Assembly (NCBI RefSeq): GCF_000153125.2 | Contig: NZ_CM002299.1 | Span: 2,293,075 to 2,357,074, forward strand | Length of the DNA stretch: 64,000 bases | From: Congregibacter litoralis KT71 | Lineage (GTDB): Bacteria; Pseudomonadota; Gammaproteobacteria; Pseudomonadales; Halieaceae | Direction: 5' to 3' | Shown here: positions 8,755 through 18,282 of the stretch, in pieces | Layout of the letters: each line of letters opens with the position of its first letter | Numbering within the stretch: the first letter of the stretch is position 1 | Notes under the pieces: generated by a model | What the model was told of the DNA's origin: nothing | Databases searched by the model: none | Seen by the model: the letters and a program-made list of their open reading frames with translations, nothing else | Translations under genes and position numbers: made by a program

Positions 8755-9258
8755 ATGGTCACCCTCAACACCACCTACGGCCCAATCAAAATCGAGCTGA
8801 ACGCAGAGAAAGCGCCGGTCACCGTGGCTAACTTTCTGATGTACGCTCGCGAGGGACTATACGACGGAACGATTTTCCACCGGGTCATCGACAACTTCAT
8901 GATCCAGGGCGGCGGTTTTGACGCCGATATGCAGCAAAAAGAGACGAAAGAGCCTATCGAAAATGAGGCTGACAACGGCCTCAAGAACGACTTTGGCACC
9001 GTAGCCATGGCTCGTACCATGGATCCCCACTCGGCAACCGCGCAGTTCTTCATCAACGTAAAGGACAACGACTTTCTGAATCACAGCGGCAAAACCATGC
9101 AGGGCTGGGGCTACGCCGTTTTCGGCAAAGTGGTTGATGGCGAGGACGTACTGGACAAGATCCGCGCGGTCCCCACCACCTCACGAGGCGGTCATCAGGA
9201 CGTGCCGGCGGAAACGGTGATTATTGAATCCGTTGAGGTCGACGAAGGCGACAGCTGA
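8755..9258 (+). CDS. ppiB: Peptidyl-prolyl cis-trans isomerase B (cytoplasmic cyclophilin)
   Basis: 167 residues from the ATG at 8755, with AAGGA about 8 bases upstream; the longer frame to 8599 lacks support. Single cyclophilin domain: [17 protein letters not shown] (around residues 41-57) holds the catalytic Arg and the FMIQGGD-like loop, and [16 protein letters not shown] is the second signature. There is no signal peptide, so it acts in the cytoplasm to speed proline isomerisation during folding (E. coli PpiB is 164 residues). It is followed by lpxH in the same direction after 59 bases, the same ppiB-lpxH order found in other gammaproteobacteria. Confidence 0.97.
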   Translation: MVTLNTTYGPIKIELNAEKAPVTVANFLMYAREGLYDGTIFHRVIDNFMIQGGGFDADMQQKETKEPIENEADNGLKNDFGTVAMARTMDPHSATAQFFINVKDNDFLNHSGKTMQGWGYAVFGKVVDGEDVLDKIRAVPTTSRGGHQDVPAETVIIESVEVDEGDS

Positions 9259-9317
9259 GTAGCTGAGCAAAGGCAGCGCTTCGGCGATTTGAAGCACGGC
9301 AACGATTTTCGTCCGTC

Positions 9318-10037
9318 ATGAGCGAGCGCCATTTCTTCATTTCTGACCTGCATCTCGATGCATCCCGCCCCCACGTGACGACGGCCCTCAAGACGTTTCT
9401 TGATGAGCGCCGGGACGCGGCGGCGCTCTACATTCTCGGCGACCTCTTTGAGTTCTGGATTGGCGATGATGATGACACCGCCATTGCCGTCGATGTCGCC
9501 CGCCTCCTTCACGACTACCAGCAGGCGGGGCCTGATCTTTACTTCATGCACGGTAACCGGGATTTTTTGCTCGGCGAGAGCTTTATGGACAAGGTGGGCG
9601 GTCAGCTATTACCGGACCCCAGCGTTGTGGAGATCGATGGTCAAAAGCTGCTGTTAATGCACGGCGACAGCCTGTGTACCCGCGATGTTGACTATCAGGC
9701 CTTCCGGTCCCTTGCCCGGGACCCAAACTGGCAGGCTGAGATACTTTCCAAAAGCCTGGAAACCCGCAGGGAACTGGCACAACAGCTGCGCAAAACCAGC
9801 CGTGACGCCGGCAGCCGTAAAGCGGATGACATCATGGATGTCACGAAAGAAGAAGTGGACGCCACCATGGCGTCAACGGGGTGCGGTACCCTGATTCACG
9901 GACACACCCATCGCCCAGCGAAGCATGCAGAGACCGAGGGTAACCGGTGGGTACTCGGCGACTGGGACCACAGCGGTTGGTATCTGAAGCTGGAAAACGG
10001 CGCGATTGAGCTTATTGAATTTGATATAAATCAGTAG
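9318..10037 (+). CDS. lpxH: UDP-2,3-diacylglucosamine diphosphatase
   Basis: 239 residues (E. coli LpxH has 240). A calcineurin-like metallophosphoesterase of lipid A synthesis: it hydrolyses UDP-2,3-diacylglucosamine to lipid X and UMP at the inner face of the membrane. Metal-binding motifs appear in order: SDLHLDASRP near residue 9, GDLFEFWIGDDD near 40, HGNRDFLLG near 78, MHGDSLCTRD near 113, and GHTHRPAKH near 194. Its place after ppiB is conserved. Presence of lpxH confirms a Gram-negative envelope with standard lipid A. No terminator is visible before the converging miaE gene. Confidence 0.97.
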   Translation: MSERHFFISDLHLDASRPHVTTALKTFLDERRDAAALYILGDLFEFWIGDDDDTAIAVDVARLLHDYQQAGPDLYFMHGNRDFLLGESFMDKVGGQLLPDPSVVEIDGQKLLLMHGDSLCTRDVDYQAFRSLARDPNWQAEILSKSLETRRELAQQLRKTSRDAGSRKADDIMDVTKEEVDATMASTGCGTLIHGHTHRPAKHAETEGNRWVLGDWDHSGWYLKLENGAIELIEFDINQ

Positions 10038-10080
10038 CTTATGGGATTTGTTTAAAGTCGATTAACCCCAATAAACGCCA

Positions 10081-10716
10081 TCAAGTTCGCGGCACACCGG
10101 AGTGAAACCGAAACTCTTCGTCATCCGTCTCGATAAGCAGTCGTTCGGCGGCAAGCAGAGGCGCCAGCCGCTCCTCCACGTCTACATCCGGCGCCAGCTC
10201 CCGCGCCAGGGTCAGGTAATCCATAAAATGCCGCGACTCCGAGCGTAAAAGGCTGCCGTAAAACCGCCCCAACTCCTCGTCGACTACCGGCTGTACTGCG
10301 GCAAAGCGCTCGCAGGATCGCGCTTCGATAATAGCGCCGACCAGCAAGGTATCCACGAGTCGGTAAGGTTCGTTCTTGGCCACATGTTCCCGCAGACCCG
10401 CCGCATACCGTGCCGCACTTAGTTGGGGATAGCTCATGCCACGCTTTTCCACCAGGGCCAGCACCTGCTCGAAATGCCGAAGCTCTTCCCGCGCCAAACG
10501 GGACAGCTTGTGGAGCAAGGCAGGATGCTCTACGTAGCGATACATGAGATTGAGCGCCGTCGAGGCCGCCTTTTTTTCGCAGTTCGCGTGATCGACGAGG
10601 AGCGTATGGAGGTTCTCCGGCGAAGCCGCCGCTGCCACCCAGGCATCAGGCGTATCGCAGGGCAGAAAATCCTTGATCGGCCCCAGATCCACGCCGGCGA
10701 CCATCATGGCCGTCAT
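10081..10716 (-). CDS. miaE: tRNA-(ms2io6A37) hydroxylase
   Basis: 211 residues. A non-haem di-iron, ferritin-like helical enzyme that hydroxylates the isopentenyl group of ms2i6A at position 37 of tRNAs, using O2. Ligand motifs are visible: DHANCEKKAAS (first Glu and its helix), REELRHFEQ (E-x-x-H), and ARSCERFAAV and SESRHFMDY (second E-x-x-H pair). The ATG overlaps the TGA of the upstream DUF1289 gene (ATGA), implying translational coupling. Possession of MiaE implies the cell also has MiaA and MiaB, which lie outside the window. Confidence 0.95.
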   Translation of the reverse strand: MTAMMVAGVDLGPIKDFLPCDTPDAWVAAAASPENLHTLLVDHANCEKKAASTALNLMYRYVEHPALLHKLSRLAREELRHFEQVLALVEKRGMSYPQLSAARYAAGLREHVAKNEPYRLVDTLLVGAIIEARSCERFAAVQPVVDEELGRFYGSLLRSESRHFMDYLTLARELAPDVDVEERLAPLLAAERLLIETDDEEFRFHSGVPRT

Positions 10717-11189
10717 GACGCACGCTCCTCGGTAAACAGATCGGGAAGCAGGTGGTAGCGTTCGTAGTGGGCGCTCGACAGGGCAAAATACTCCTGATCG
10801 ATCTGCTCCCGAATCTCCAGGAGGGAGGTCTGGCGATATTTCAGATCCACCTCAAAGCCAAAAGCCCCGGGGTCAGTAATCTGCCCCGCTCCCGCTTTGA
10901 GGAGCGCGAACAACCAGCAGTGCGGGTCATGATCCGGGTTATGGCGAATTTGCTGGGTCTGAAGCTGCCACGCCAGGAGGCCGCTATCGATAACCCGGAG
11001 ACGGTTCTGCACGCACTGCGCCAGAAACTGAGCGAGGCGCGCATCGACGATGCGCTTCTGGTCCTCACTGTAAGCATTCCAATGGATGACCTCGTGGGCA
11101 AAGCGTTTGCAACCCCGGCACACGCTGTCGCCGATGCCTGTGGAACAGACACCAATGCACGGTGTTTTGACACGGGGAAGGCGATGCAT
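10713..11189 (-). CDS. DUF1289 domain protein with C-terminal extension
   Basis: 158 residues from the ATG at 11189. The N-terminal 50 residues form the DUF1289 cysteine-rich motif (TPCIGVCSTGIGDSVCRGCK, then RFAHEVIHWNAYSEDQK), probably a small metal-binding fold with four cysteines. The remaining 105 residues (from LAQFLAQCVQNRLRV) are not part of the usual short DUF1289 protein and resemble no family I know. The frame stays open upstream to 11378, but that segment lacks conserved character and no good ribosome site supports it. Co-transcribed with miaE through a 4-base overlap, hinting at a role linked to tRNA modification; that link is inference. Start moderately uncertain. Confidence 0.82.
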   Translation of the reverse strand: MHRLPRVKTPCIGVCSTGIGDSVCRGCKRFAHEVIHWNAYSEDQKRIVDARLAQFLAQCVQNRLRVIDSGLLAWQLQTQQIRHNPDHDPHCWLFALLKAGAGQITDPGAFGFEVDLKYRQTSLLEIREQIDQEYFALSSAHYERYHLLPDLFTEERAS

Positions 11190-11502
11190 CTTGGGCTTGC
11201 CGCTTACGTCGGGTGATGGGCGCAAGGATAATGACTCTTGCTGCGAGATGCACCGCCGAATCCAAATTTGTGTGGCTACGACAGGCTGACTCCCCGTCGA
11301 CGCGACACCAGGCGACCAGTAATATTCCCGCAACAGCCGTGCCGAGAGCACGTCATTTTCCGGATGAATAGCACCCATAAACCACTGATTTCTGGTGTGA
11401 TTTGCACGTCTAGTCTATAATCTGTCGCGTTAATTTAGGGCTCCGGGCGTAAGCAAAATACCCCAAAAGTCCCTTAAATCACCCAAGATCAAGGAGTTAG
11501 AC
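11190..11502. other. Intergenic region between DUF1289 gene and acnB
   Basis: 313 bases separating divergent genes. It holds the candidate acnB -10 element at 11416-11421 and must carry the promoter of the DUF1289-miaE pair. The minus-strand frame to 11378 was rejected as coding. No hairpin or known riboswitch was recognised. Confidence 0.5.
11416..11421 (+). promoter_or_regulatory. Candidate -10 element for acnB
   Basis: Perfect TATAAT at 11416-11421, in the 313-base gap upstream of acnB. The matching -35 (TGGTGT at 11393-11398, 17-base spacer) is weak, which would fit an activated promoter. The leader would be about 75 bases. GGAG at 11492-11495 (AAGGAG) serves as ribosome site 7 bases before the ATG. 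Confidence 0.45.
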
Positions 11503-14115
11503 ATGCTCGAAGCTTATCGCCAACATGAAGCAGAACGCGCTGCCCAAGGCATCCCCGCCAAACCCCTTCTAGCGGAGCAGGTGGCCGAGCTCATCGAGTT
11601 AATCAAGGCTCCCCCCGCCGGTGAAGAAGCGTTTTTGCTGTCGCTGCTCGCAGATCGCGTACCGCCGGGTGTCGATGAGGCCGCTTACGTCAAAGCCGGC
11701 TTTCTATCCGCCATCGCCAAAGGTGAGTCCGAGTGCGCGCTGATTAGTCGCGAAGAAGCCGTCAAGCTGCTGGGCAACATGCACGGTGGGTACAATATTG
11801 AGGCCCTGGTAACGCTCCTGAGTGATGATGCCCTCGCTGCCCTTGCCGCTGATGAGTTGAAGCACACCCTTCTGGTTTTTGACGCTTTTCACGATGTGGC
11901 GGAGCTTGCCAAAAATGGCAACGCCCACGCCCAGGCCGTCATGGAGAGCTGGGCCGAAGGCGAATGGTTTACCAAGCGCAAGGCAGTACCTGAGTCCATC
12001 AAGGTGGCCGTGTTCAAAGTTACCGGTGAAACCAACACCGATGACCTGTCCCCTGCTCCCGATGCCTGGAGCCGCCCGGACATCCCCCTCCACGCGCTGG
12101 CCATGTACAAGATGACCCGCGACGGACTCACTCCCGAAGAGCACGGCGTGACCGGTCCCATGGGGCAGATCAAAGAGATTCAGGACAAGGGATACCCCGT
12201 CGCGTTTGTTGGCGATGTGGTCGGTACCGGTTCATCGCGTAAGTCCGCCACCAACTCCGTGCTGTGGTTCTTTGGTGACGACGTATCGGGCGTGCCCAAC
12301 AAAAAAGCAGGCGGCATATGCATCGGTGGCAAAGTCGCGCCAATTTTTTACAACACCATGGAAGATGCCGGCGCGCTGGTCTTTGAAGCGCCCGTCGACG
12401 ACATCGGCATGGGCGACATCATCGAAATCCGCCCCTACGACGGAAAAATTCTCAGCGAGTCGGGAGATACACTCTCCGAGTTTGAACTGAAATCCCAGGT
12501 CCTTCTGGATGAAGTGCAGGCCGGCGGTCGCATCAACCTGATTATTGGTCGCGGCCTGACCACCCGGGCGCGGGAGGCTCTCGAGCTGCCCCCGTCAGAC
12601 CTGTTCCGCACGCCGGAGCAGCCTGCCGATACGGGCAAGGGTTATACCCTCGCTCAGAAGATGGTGGGCAAAGCCTGTGGCATGGAAGGTGTGCGCCCCG
12701 GCACTTACTGCGAGCCTTTGATGACTACCGTGGGCTCCCAGGATACGACGGGGCCCATGACCCGCGATGAGCTCAAGGACCTTGCATGCCTGGGCTTTTC
12801 TGCGGATCTGACCATGCAGAGCTTCTGCCACACGGCGGCGTACCCGAAGCCCGTCGATATCGACACGCAGCACTCTCTGCCGGACTTTATTATGACCCGC
12901 GGCGGTGTCTCCCTGCGTCCCGGTGACGGCATTATCCACAGCTGGCTGAATCGCATGCTCCTGCCTGACACGGTGGGCACCGGCGGTGATTCTCATACGC
13001 GCTTTCCCATGGGTATTTCCTTCCCGGCGGGCTCGGGTCTGGTGGCCTTTGCGGCAGCGACCGGCGTCATGCCACTGGATATGCCCGAGTCCGTGCTCGT
13101 GCGTTTTAAGGGCGAGATGCAGCCAGGTATCACGCTGCGTGACCTGGTCCATGCCATCCCCTACTACGCAATCCAGGAAGGGCATCTCACCGTCGACAAA
13201 AAGGGCAAGAAGAACATCTTCTCGGGCCGGATTCTGGAGATCGAAGGACTCCCGGATCTGACGCTGGAGCAGGCGTTTGAACTGTCTGACGCTTCTGCCG
13301 AGCGCTCCTGTGCAGGCTGCACTATCGAGCTTTCCGAGGACACCGTTGCTGAGTCCCTGCGCTCCAACATCACCCTCCTCCGTGCCATGATCTCCGAGGG
13401 CTACGGGGATTCCCGAACCCTGGAGCGTCGCGCTAAGAAGATGGAAGAGTGGCTGGCGAACCCCTCGCTGATGCGTGCCGACAAGGACGCGGAATACACT
13501 GCCGTTATCGAGATCGATCTGGCCGAGGTAAAAGAACCCATCGTCTGCGCACCCAACGACCCGGATGATGCACGCCTCCTCTCCGAGGTGGCCGGCGACA
13601 AGGTTGACGAAGTCTTCATCGGCTCCTGCATGACCAACATTGGCCACTTCCGTGCCGCAGGAAAACTTCTTGAGCAATACAAAGGCACCATCAACACGCG
13701 CCTGTGGGTAGTTCCCCCCACACGTATGGATGAGCACCTGCTGATGGAGGAAGGCTACTACAACATCTTTGGTGCCGCCGGTGCGCGCACCGAGATGCCG
13801 GGGTGTTCCCTGTGCATGGGTAACCAGGCACGGGTCGCTGCTAACTCTACGGTACTGAGCACCAGTACCCGTAACTTCCCCAACCGTCTGGGGGATGGCG
13901 CCAATGTCTATTTGACCTCGGCTGAGCTTGCGGCCGTGGGCTCCATCCTGGGCAGGATACCGACGCCCGAGGAGTACATGGAGTACGCGCGAAACCTGAA
14001 GGCCATGAGCGCCGAAATCTATCGCTATATGAACTTCGACCAGATTGTGGAGTTTCAGAAGCTTGCGGAAGATGGCAAGCGGATTGCTGCGTTGGAGATC
14101 AGCGAGGTCGCCTAA
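11503..14115 (+). CDS. acnB: Bifunctional aconitate hydratase 2 / 2-methylisocitrate dehydratase
   Basis: 870 residues (E. coli AcnB 865). Converts citrate to isocitrate via cis-aconitate in the TCA cycle, and 2-methyl-cis-aconitate to 2-methylisocitrate in propionate use. Domain order is that of AcnB: an N-terminal HEAT-like domain ([17 protein letters not shown] onward), the swivelling domain ([16 protein letters not shown] near residue 240), then the catalytic domains. The [4Fe-4S] ligands are visible as GSCMTNIGH (Cys709) and GCSLCMGNQ (about Cys768 and Cys771). Stand-alone gene with its own promoter candidate and a strong terminator. AcnB apo-protein is known in E. coli as an RNA-binding regulator; whether that applies here is not visible. 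Confidence 0.98.
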   Translation: MLEAYRQHEAERAAQGIPAKPLLAEQVAELIELIKAPPAGEEAFLLSLLADRVPPGVDEAAYVKAGFLSAIAKGESECALISREEAVKLLGNMHGGYNIEALVTLLSDDALAALAADELKHTLLVFDAFHDVAELAKNGNAHAQAVMESWAEGEWFTKRKAVPESIKVAVFKVTGETNTDDLSPAPDAWSRPDIPLHALAMYKMTRDGLTPEEHGVTGPMGQIKEIQDKGYPVAFVGDVVGTGSSRKSATNSVLWFFGDDVSGVPNKKAGGICIGGKVAPIFYNTMEDAGALVFEAPVDDIGMGDIIEIRPYDGKILSESGDTLSEFELKSQVLLDEVQAGGRINLIIGRGLTTRAREALELPPSDLFRTPEQPADTGKGYTLAQKMVGKACGMEGVRPGTYCEPLMTTVGSQDTTGPMTRDELKDLACLGFSADLTMQSFCHTAAYPKPVDIDTQHSLPDFIMTRGGVSLRPGDGIIHSWLNRMLLPDTVGTGGDSHTRFPMGISFPAGSGLVAFAAATGVMPLDMPESVLVRFKGEMQPGITLRDLVHAIPYYAIQEGHLTVDKKGKKNIFSGRILEIEGLPDLTLEQAFELSDASAERSCAGCTIELSEDTVAESLRSNITLLRAMISEGYGDSRTLERRAKKMEEWLANPSLMRADKDAEYTAVIEIDLAEVKEPIVCAPNDPDDARLLSEVAGDKVDEVFIGSCMTNIGHFRAAGKLLEQYKGTINTRLWVVPPTRMDEHLLMEEGYYNIFGAAGARTEMPGCSLCMGNQARVAANSTVLSTSTRNFPNRLGDGANVYLTSAELAAVGSILGRIPTPEEYMEYARNLKAMSAEIYRYMNFDQIVEFQKLAEDGKRIAALEISEVA

Positions 14116-14153
14116 GGGGTAGGCCTGCAGGCAATCGAAGAGAGACCAGGAAA

Positions 14154-14198
14154 AGCCCGAGCCCGGTGGTTAACGCCACGGCGCTCGGGCTTTTTTTT
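14154..14198 (+). terminator. Rho-independent terminator of acnB
   Basis: AGCCCGAGC (14154-14162) pairs exactly with GCTCGGGCT (14183-14191), followed by eight T residues. It sits 38 bases after the acnB stop. Confidence 0.93.
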
Positions 14199-14316
14199 GG
14201 TTAATGATACGTGGATCTCTTATAGCCCAAAGCTCAAAGTCCACAGCGATCACCCTGTCCGGCACTGGCGTCATCCAGCACGCATCCTGCCGTGCGACCG
14301 CTGCCCTTATGTATTG

Positions 14317-16320
14317 TCAAAGAGAAAGCTGAATGCCGCGAATGCGTTTGCGCAGTTCACGACGCAGGCGAATATTGTCCTGAGATTGCGCTGCCGGCGA
14401 GTACACACAGAGCGCCAGGAGCCGATACAGGGAGCGCAATGACTCCGCCTGAGAGGGCCAGCGTCGCACGGCGCGCTCCGTAAGCTGCGCAGGAGTTTCT
14501 CCCGGTTTCTCCTCCAGCCCCCGCCGCCACAAAACGCGCTGAAAACGCGCCAATTCCTCTTCATAAACAGGCCGTGGTGCGGGCCTCGCCCCGCGAAACA
14601 AAAACAGCGACACCAGCGCCATGGTGAGTGCACCGCAGCCGAGAAGCACCCCCAGGGAGCGACTGACTGAGATTTCACCCAGCACGCCTCGCAGTAAATC
14701 GAACTGGGCCTGACCGTCAAAACCCGTGACCCAGCTTTGCCAACGGTAGGTGAGCGCGTCGTAGCGCAATCGCAGGGAGTTCACCCAGTTCACACCCCGG
14801 TACCGTAGGGGCGAGAGCGGCGAGTCCGATAGAAAGCTGCCTTCCGCCGCCACGGCGCGCTCAAGTCCGTAGAGAATACGATCGGGTGAGACCGCTGCGG
14901 TGGGATCCACGCGTACCCAGCCCTGTCCCTCAAGCCACACCTCAGTCCAGGCGTGGGCATCAAACTGATGCACGATCACCGTTCGGTTTACCGGATTCAC
15001 CTCACCGCCAAGGTAGCCGCCCACAATGCGCGACGGGATCCCTACGCTGCGCATCATCACCGCGAAAGCGTAGGCATAATGCTCACAGAATCCCCGACGA
15101 CTGCTAAACAGGAATTCATCCATGACATCCACATCGCCCAGGAGCGGTGGTTGCAGCGTGTAAAAGAAAGACTGATTACGAAAGTAAGCCAGCACCGTAT
15201 CCACGAATGCCGCCGGGGAGCCCGCCTGCGCATAAAGGGAGGCCGCCAGGGCCCGGGTTTGCGGATTGTCCTGATTCGGCAGGGATATCTCCTTATCCCG
15301 GCGCCAGTCGCTCAGGCGGGCCTCCAGGGCAGCCTCCGGCCAACTTTGCACCGAATACTGATACTCGTTTTCAATGATGACCGGCGAATACAGCCGATAG
15401 TCACTGAGCTCCATGACGCCGGGCTTTGGCGTACGCGCATAGCGCAGGGCAAACAACCAGTTCTGCTGCGTGGGAGACATGATAATGCTATAGCGCAGGG
15501 GGTTGCCCTCGGTATTCACTGATGGCGTGCGGCGCTCCTCTGCAGGAATCTCAAAATAGCGAAAACTCCGCCAGGTGCCCTCCTCCAGCACGCTGAGCAC
15601 AATACCCCGCCAGTACAGCTCTGACACCGGCGGTATCTCACCGTCGAACTTCGCTCTAAAGGCCACGGCATCGGACTGACTCAAACTGGACACATCCCCG
15701 GGCCTGAGACTGTCGCTCATACCGGTCTGGGCCGTATGGCTTTTTAAGGGCACAGACCATAGGGGGCCGATTCTTGGAAACAGAAAAAACAGCACCAGCA
15801 TCAGGGGCACGGACTGTAGCAGCATCACTCCTGCAGTCCGCAGGGGCTTAAGATCCCGGAGACGACCCGCCGGGCGATGCACACTCACCAGCGCCGTGGT
15901 CAATATCCATACCAGCACCAGGGAGTAAGCGACGATGAGCAGGTCCTGGGTAAACAGGAACTCCGTCAGACAGACGAAATACCCCAAAAAAATCACAACA
16001 TAGGCGTCCTTACGGGAACGCATCTCCGTGAGTTTTAGCGCAAACGCCGTGAGGAGGAAGGCCACCATAGGCTCCATCCCCAACAAGGAACCATAGCTGA
16101 GGACAATGCCGCCGGCGGCAGCAATAGCGAGCACGACCTTGAGCCAGCGACCCGGCAGCTCCAGGCGGCCGCGAAAGGCCTGCACCCGCCAGACAAAGGC
16201 CAGGAGATAAACCGCCGCGACCCAGATCGGCAGCCGCGGTAGATGCGGCAGGAGCAACAAGGCCTGCGCCACGATAATCCACAGCAACGCAGGACGGGGA
16301 AGCTGCTCCGCCTGCTTCAC
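14317..16320 (-). CDS. TgpA-like membrane transglutaminase (DUF3488/DUF4129)
   Basis: 667 residues, similar in size to P. aeruginosa TgpA (about 668). The N-terminal 190 residues hold several transmembrane helices (LLWIIVAQALLLLPHLPRL and others). A periplasmic part with a transglutaminase core follows: Cys in RRGFCEHYAYAF (near 409), His in FDAHAWTEVW (near 453) and Asp in VRVDPTAAV (near 468) form the papain-like triad. One more helix (VLLGCGALTMALVSLFLF) precedes a cytoplasmic DUF4129-type tail (ARFQRVLWRRGLEEKPGETP). TgpA is an essential periplasmic enzyme in P. aeruginosa whose substrate is debated. The start overlaps the stop of the DUF58 gene; the three genes form an operon. Confidence 0.93.
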   Translation of the reverse strand: MKQAEQLPRPALLWIIVAQALLLLPHLPRLPIWVAAVYLLAFVWRVQAFRGRLELPGRWLKVVLAIAAAGGIVLSYGSLLGMEPMVAFLLTAFALKLTEMRSRKDAYVVIFLGYFVCLTEFLFTQDLLIVAYSLVLVWILTTALVSVHRPAGRLRDLKPLRTAGVMLLQSVPLMLVLFFLFPRIGPLWSVPLKSHTAQTGMSDSLRPGDVSSLSQSDAVAFRAKFDGEIPPVSELYWRGIVLSVLEEGTWRSFRYFEIPAEERRTPSVNTEGNPLRYSIIMSPTQQNWLFALRYARTPKPGVMELSDYRLYSPVIIENEYQYSVQSWPEAALEARLSDWRRDKEISLPNQDNPQTRALAASLYAQAGSPAAFVDTVLAYFRNQSFFYTLQPPLLGDVDVMDEFLFSSRRGFCEHYAYAFAVMMRSVGIPSRIVGGYLGGEVNPVNRTVIVHQFDAHAWTEVWLEGQGWVRVDPTAAVSPDRILYGLERAVAAEGSFLSDSPLSPLRYRGVNWVNSLRLRYDALTYRWQSWVTGFDGQAQFDLLRGVLGEISVSRSLGVLLGCGALTMALVSLFLFRGARPAPRPVYEEELARFQRVLWRRGLEEKPGETPAQLTERAVRRWPSQAESLRSLYRLLALCVYSPAAQSQDNIRLRRELRKRIRGIQLSL

Positions 16321-17357
16321 GTACCAGGCTCCGCGTCATTAACGCCAAACAACGCCAGCGCCCGCAATGCCTGATCCCGCTGGCGATCGCCGGAGGCCGG
16401 CGCGAGTTCCATGCCGGGGATTCGCAGACCAAACTCGAACTCCCGCCGGTGATAATCCATCACCCAGTGACACAGGGCCGACAGACGCCGCTCCTGATCG
16501 AGACCAGAAAACTGCTCCCAGTCCAGCCAACGCGCATCGGCCACGGCGCTGGCATAGTCCTTGGTCTGGAGTGCCTGCCCCCGGGCCAGTCCCTTCCAGT
16601 AGACCCGCCGGGGATTATCGCCGGCGCGATAATCGCGGATACCAAAAAACTCATCATCACCCTTGCCTGACAGCCAACGCCCATCCAGGGAATCCCCCGC
16701 CGCACCCTCGGGCTCCGCTGCGGCCATCGGCGCCGGGTATACAAGGGCGCGTTGGTCGAGATCCACCCAGGTCCAGCAACGCAGAAGACCCAGGGGATAG
16801 CTGCTCTCAATACGTAAACGACCGGGCCGGTACCAGCCTCGCTTGCCCACGGGTATATGCAGCACAAGGTCACGACTGGCACCCGGTTCCACATCGATTT
16901 CTTCGACGGCGATCATGGCCGGACTCGAAAGCAGGCCGGTGAACAAGCGCCGCCGTCGACGGGCCTCACGAGCCTCGGGCCAGCCCACCAGCAGCGCATG
17001 ATGCCCCCGCTTGTTGCTCGAGGAAAAGCGCAGGTGAAAGCCGCTGCGCTGTCCCGCATAGGCATCGTCTGCACCGACCGCGGTGATGGTCAATCCCGAT
17101 AAATTGGCGTAGGTGTGCAGCACCGCAACGACAAAAAGATTGGCCAGCAAAAAGGTGAGCGCATAGCTCATGTTGTTCTGATAATTGATGGCCGCAATGA
17201 GCATGACCAGGAGGCACAGGGCAAAGAAAAACCCGGTGCGCGATGGAAAGATAAAAATCTGCCGCTGACTCAGGGTAACGGATCGCGAACGGGGAATCCG
17301 TCTATCCAGCCAGCGCGTCCACCGCTGGCTTAGGCGTTCAGACCACGTCGACGTCAC
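16317..17357 (-). CDS. DUF58 domain protein
   Basis: 346 residues from a GTG at 17357. Two transmembrane helices come first (TGFFFALCLLVMLIAAINYQ, then MSYALTFLLANLFVVAVLHT), followed by a soluble region with the DUF58 signature GIRDYRAGDNPRRVYWKGLA near residue 230. DUF58 proteins are von Willebrand A-like partners of MoxR AAA+ ATPases. The GTG lies 20 bases inside the end of the upstream moxR-like gene, and the stop overlaps the transglutaminase start, so the trio MoxR-DUF58-TgpA is tightly coupled. Function is probably in folding, assembly or regulation of envelope proteins; no direct evidence here. Confidence 0.92.
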   Translation of the reverse strand: MTSTWSERLSQRWTRWLDRRIPRSRSVTLSQRQIFIFPSRTGFFFALCLLVMLIAAINYQNNMSYALTFLLANLFVVAVLHTYANLSGLTITAVGADDAYAGQRSGFHLRFSSSNKRGHHALLVGWPEAREARRRRRLFTGLLSSPAMIAVEEIDVEPGASRDLVLHIPVGKRGWYRPGRLRIESSYPLGLLRCWTWVDLDQRALVYPAPMAAAEPEGAAGDSLDGRWLSGKGDDEFFGIRDYRAGDNPRRVYWKGLARGQALQTKDYASAVADARWLDWEQFSGLDQERRLSALCHWVMDYHRREFEFGLRIPGMELAPASGDRQRDQALRALALFGVNDAEPGT

Positions 17358-18282
17358 GCTGCAGCAGCGCTACCAGCGCCATTCCATCACCGGAAAACCC
17401 ACCACCGGGCTGTAGGCGGTGTGCCGTCACTCCCGGAAGTACCGCCTGCACATCGTCGGGAAGCACATGATCCCGACCATCCATCAGCGCCCAGGTCTTG
17501 GCAGAGCGCAGGAGCGCCAGCACACCCCGGGGCGAGAGCCCCACGGCGAACTCTCCGCCGTCCCGGGATCTGGCAGCGATGCGCTGAACATAATCCAGGA
17601 GGGAATCGGAAGCATGTACGTCGTCTACCGCTGCACGAATCGCTTCCAGAGCCTGCTCATCGATACACTGCTTGAGGACGGTTTTCTGAACGGCACCCTG
17701 CGTGGAGCGAAGCATTTCTCGCTCGGCAAGGGCGTCGGGATAGCCCAGCTCAATACGCATGAGAAAACGATCCAGCTGGGATTCGGGCAGCGGATAGGTA
17801 CCGCTCTGCTCCAGGGGATTCTGCGTCGCAATCACAAAAAAGGGCTGGGGCAATGGACGCGTGTCACCTTCGAGAGTGACCTGCCCTTCCGCCATCGCCT
17901 CCAGAAGCGCGCTTTGGGTGCGCGGCGTACTGCGGTTGATTTCGTCGGCGAGCAATACCTGGGTGAAGATCGGACCGGGATGAAATTCAAAACGCCCTTC
18001 CGCGCTGTGATAAATCGACAGGCCGAGAATATCTGCAGGCAGAAGGTCCGAAGTGAACTGCACGCGTTGGTAAGACAGACCGAGCACCTGCGCCAGGGCA
18101 TGGGATAAAGTGGTTTTACCCATGCCGGGGAGATCCTCGATGAGAAGATGCCCACTCGCCAGGAGACAGCAAATCGCTTGTCGCAGCTGCGGCTCTTTGC
18201 CGAGAAGCACCGTCGCGATTTCTTCGACGGCCGCATCCACAAGGGCTTTCGTGTCCGGCATGCTGCGTTTATCCAATGGCAT
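17338..18282 (-). CDS. MoxR family AAA+ ATPase
   Basis: 314 residues, the typical MoxR length. Walker A is LPGMGKTTL (residues 51-59), Walker B is LLADEINRSTPRTQSALLEA, and the sensor/arginine region includes GTYPLPESQLDRFLM and GLSPRGVLALL. MoxR proteins act as chaperone-like ATPases that mature or regulate partner complexes containing VWA proteins, consistent with the adjoining DUF58 gene. Two in-frame ATGs exist (18282 and 18261); the first overlaps the metZ stop by 14 bases. It is first in the MoxR-DUF58-transglutaminase operon, possibly read through from metZ. Confidence 0.95.
   Translation of the reverse strand: MPLDKRSMPDTKALVDAAVEEIATVLLGKEPQLRQAICCLLASGHLLIEDLPGMGKTTLSHALAQVLGLSYQRVQFTSDLLPADILGLSIYHSAEGRFEFHPGPIFTQVLLADEINRSTPRTQSALLEAMAEGQVTLEGDTRPLPQPFFVIATQNPLEQSGTYPLPESQLDRFLMRIELGYPDALAEREMLRSTQGAVQKTVLKQCIDEQALEAIRAAVDDVHASDSLLDYVQRIAARSRDGGEFAVGLSPRGVLALLRSAKTWALMDGRDHVLPDDVQAVLPGVTAHRLQPGGGFSGDGMALVALLQRDVDVV

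Noticed and set aside
11190..11378. 63-residue N-terminal extension of the DUF1289 protein
   Set aside because: The extension lacks conserved character and a ribosome site; the DUF1289 motif begins just after the ATG at 11189.
12595..13737. 380-codon minus-strand frame inside acnB
   Set aside because: Antisense shadow of the aconitase catalytic domain; no ribosome site or family match.
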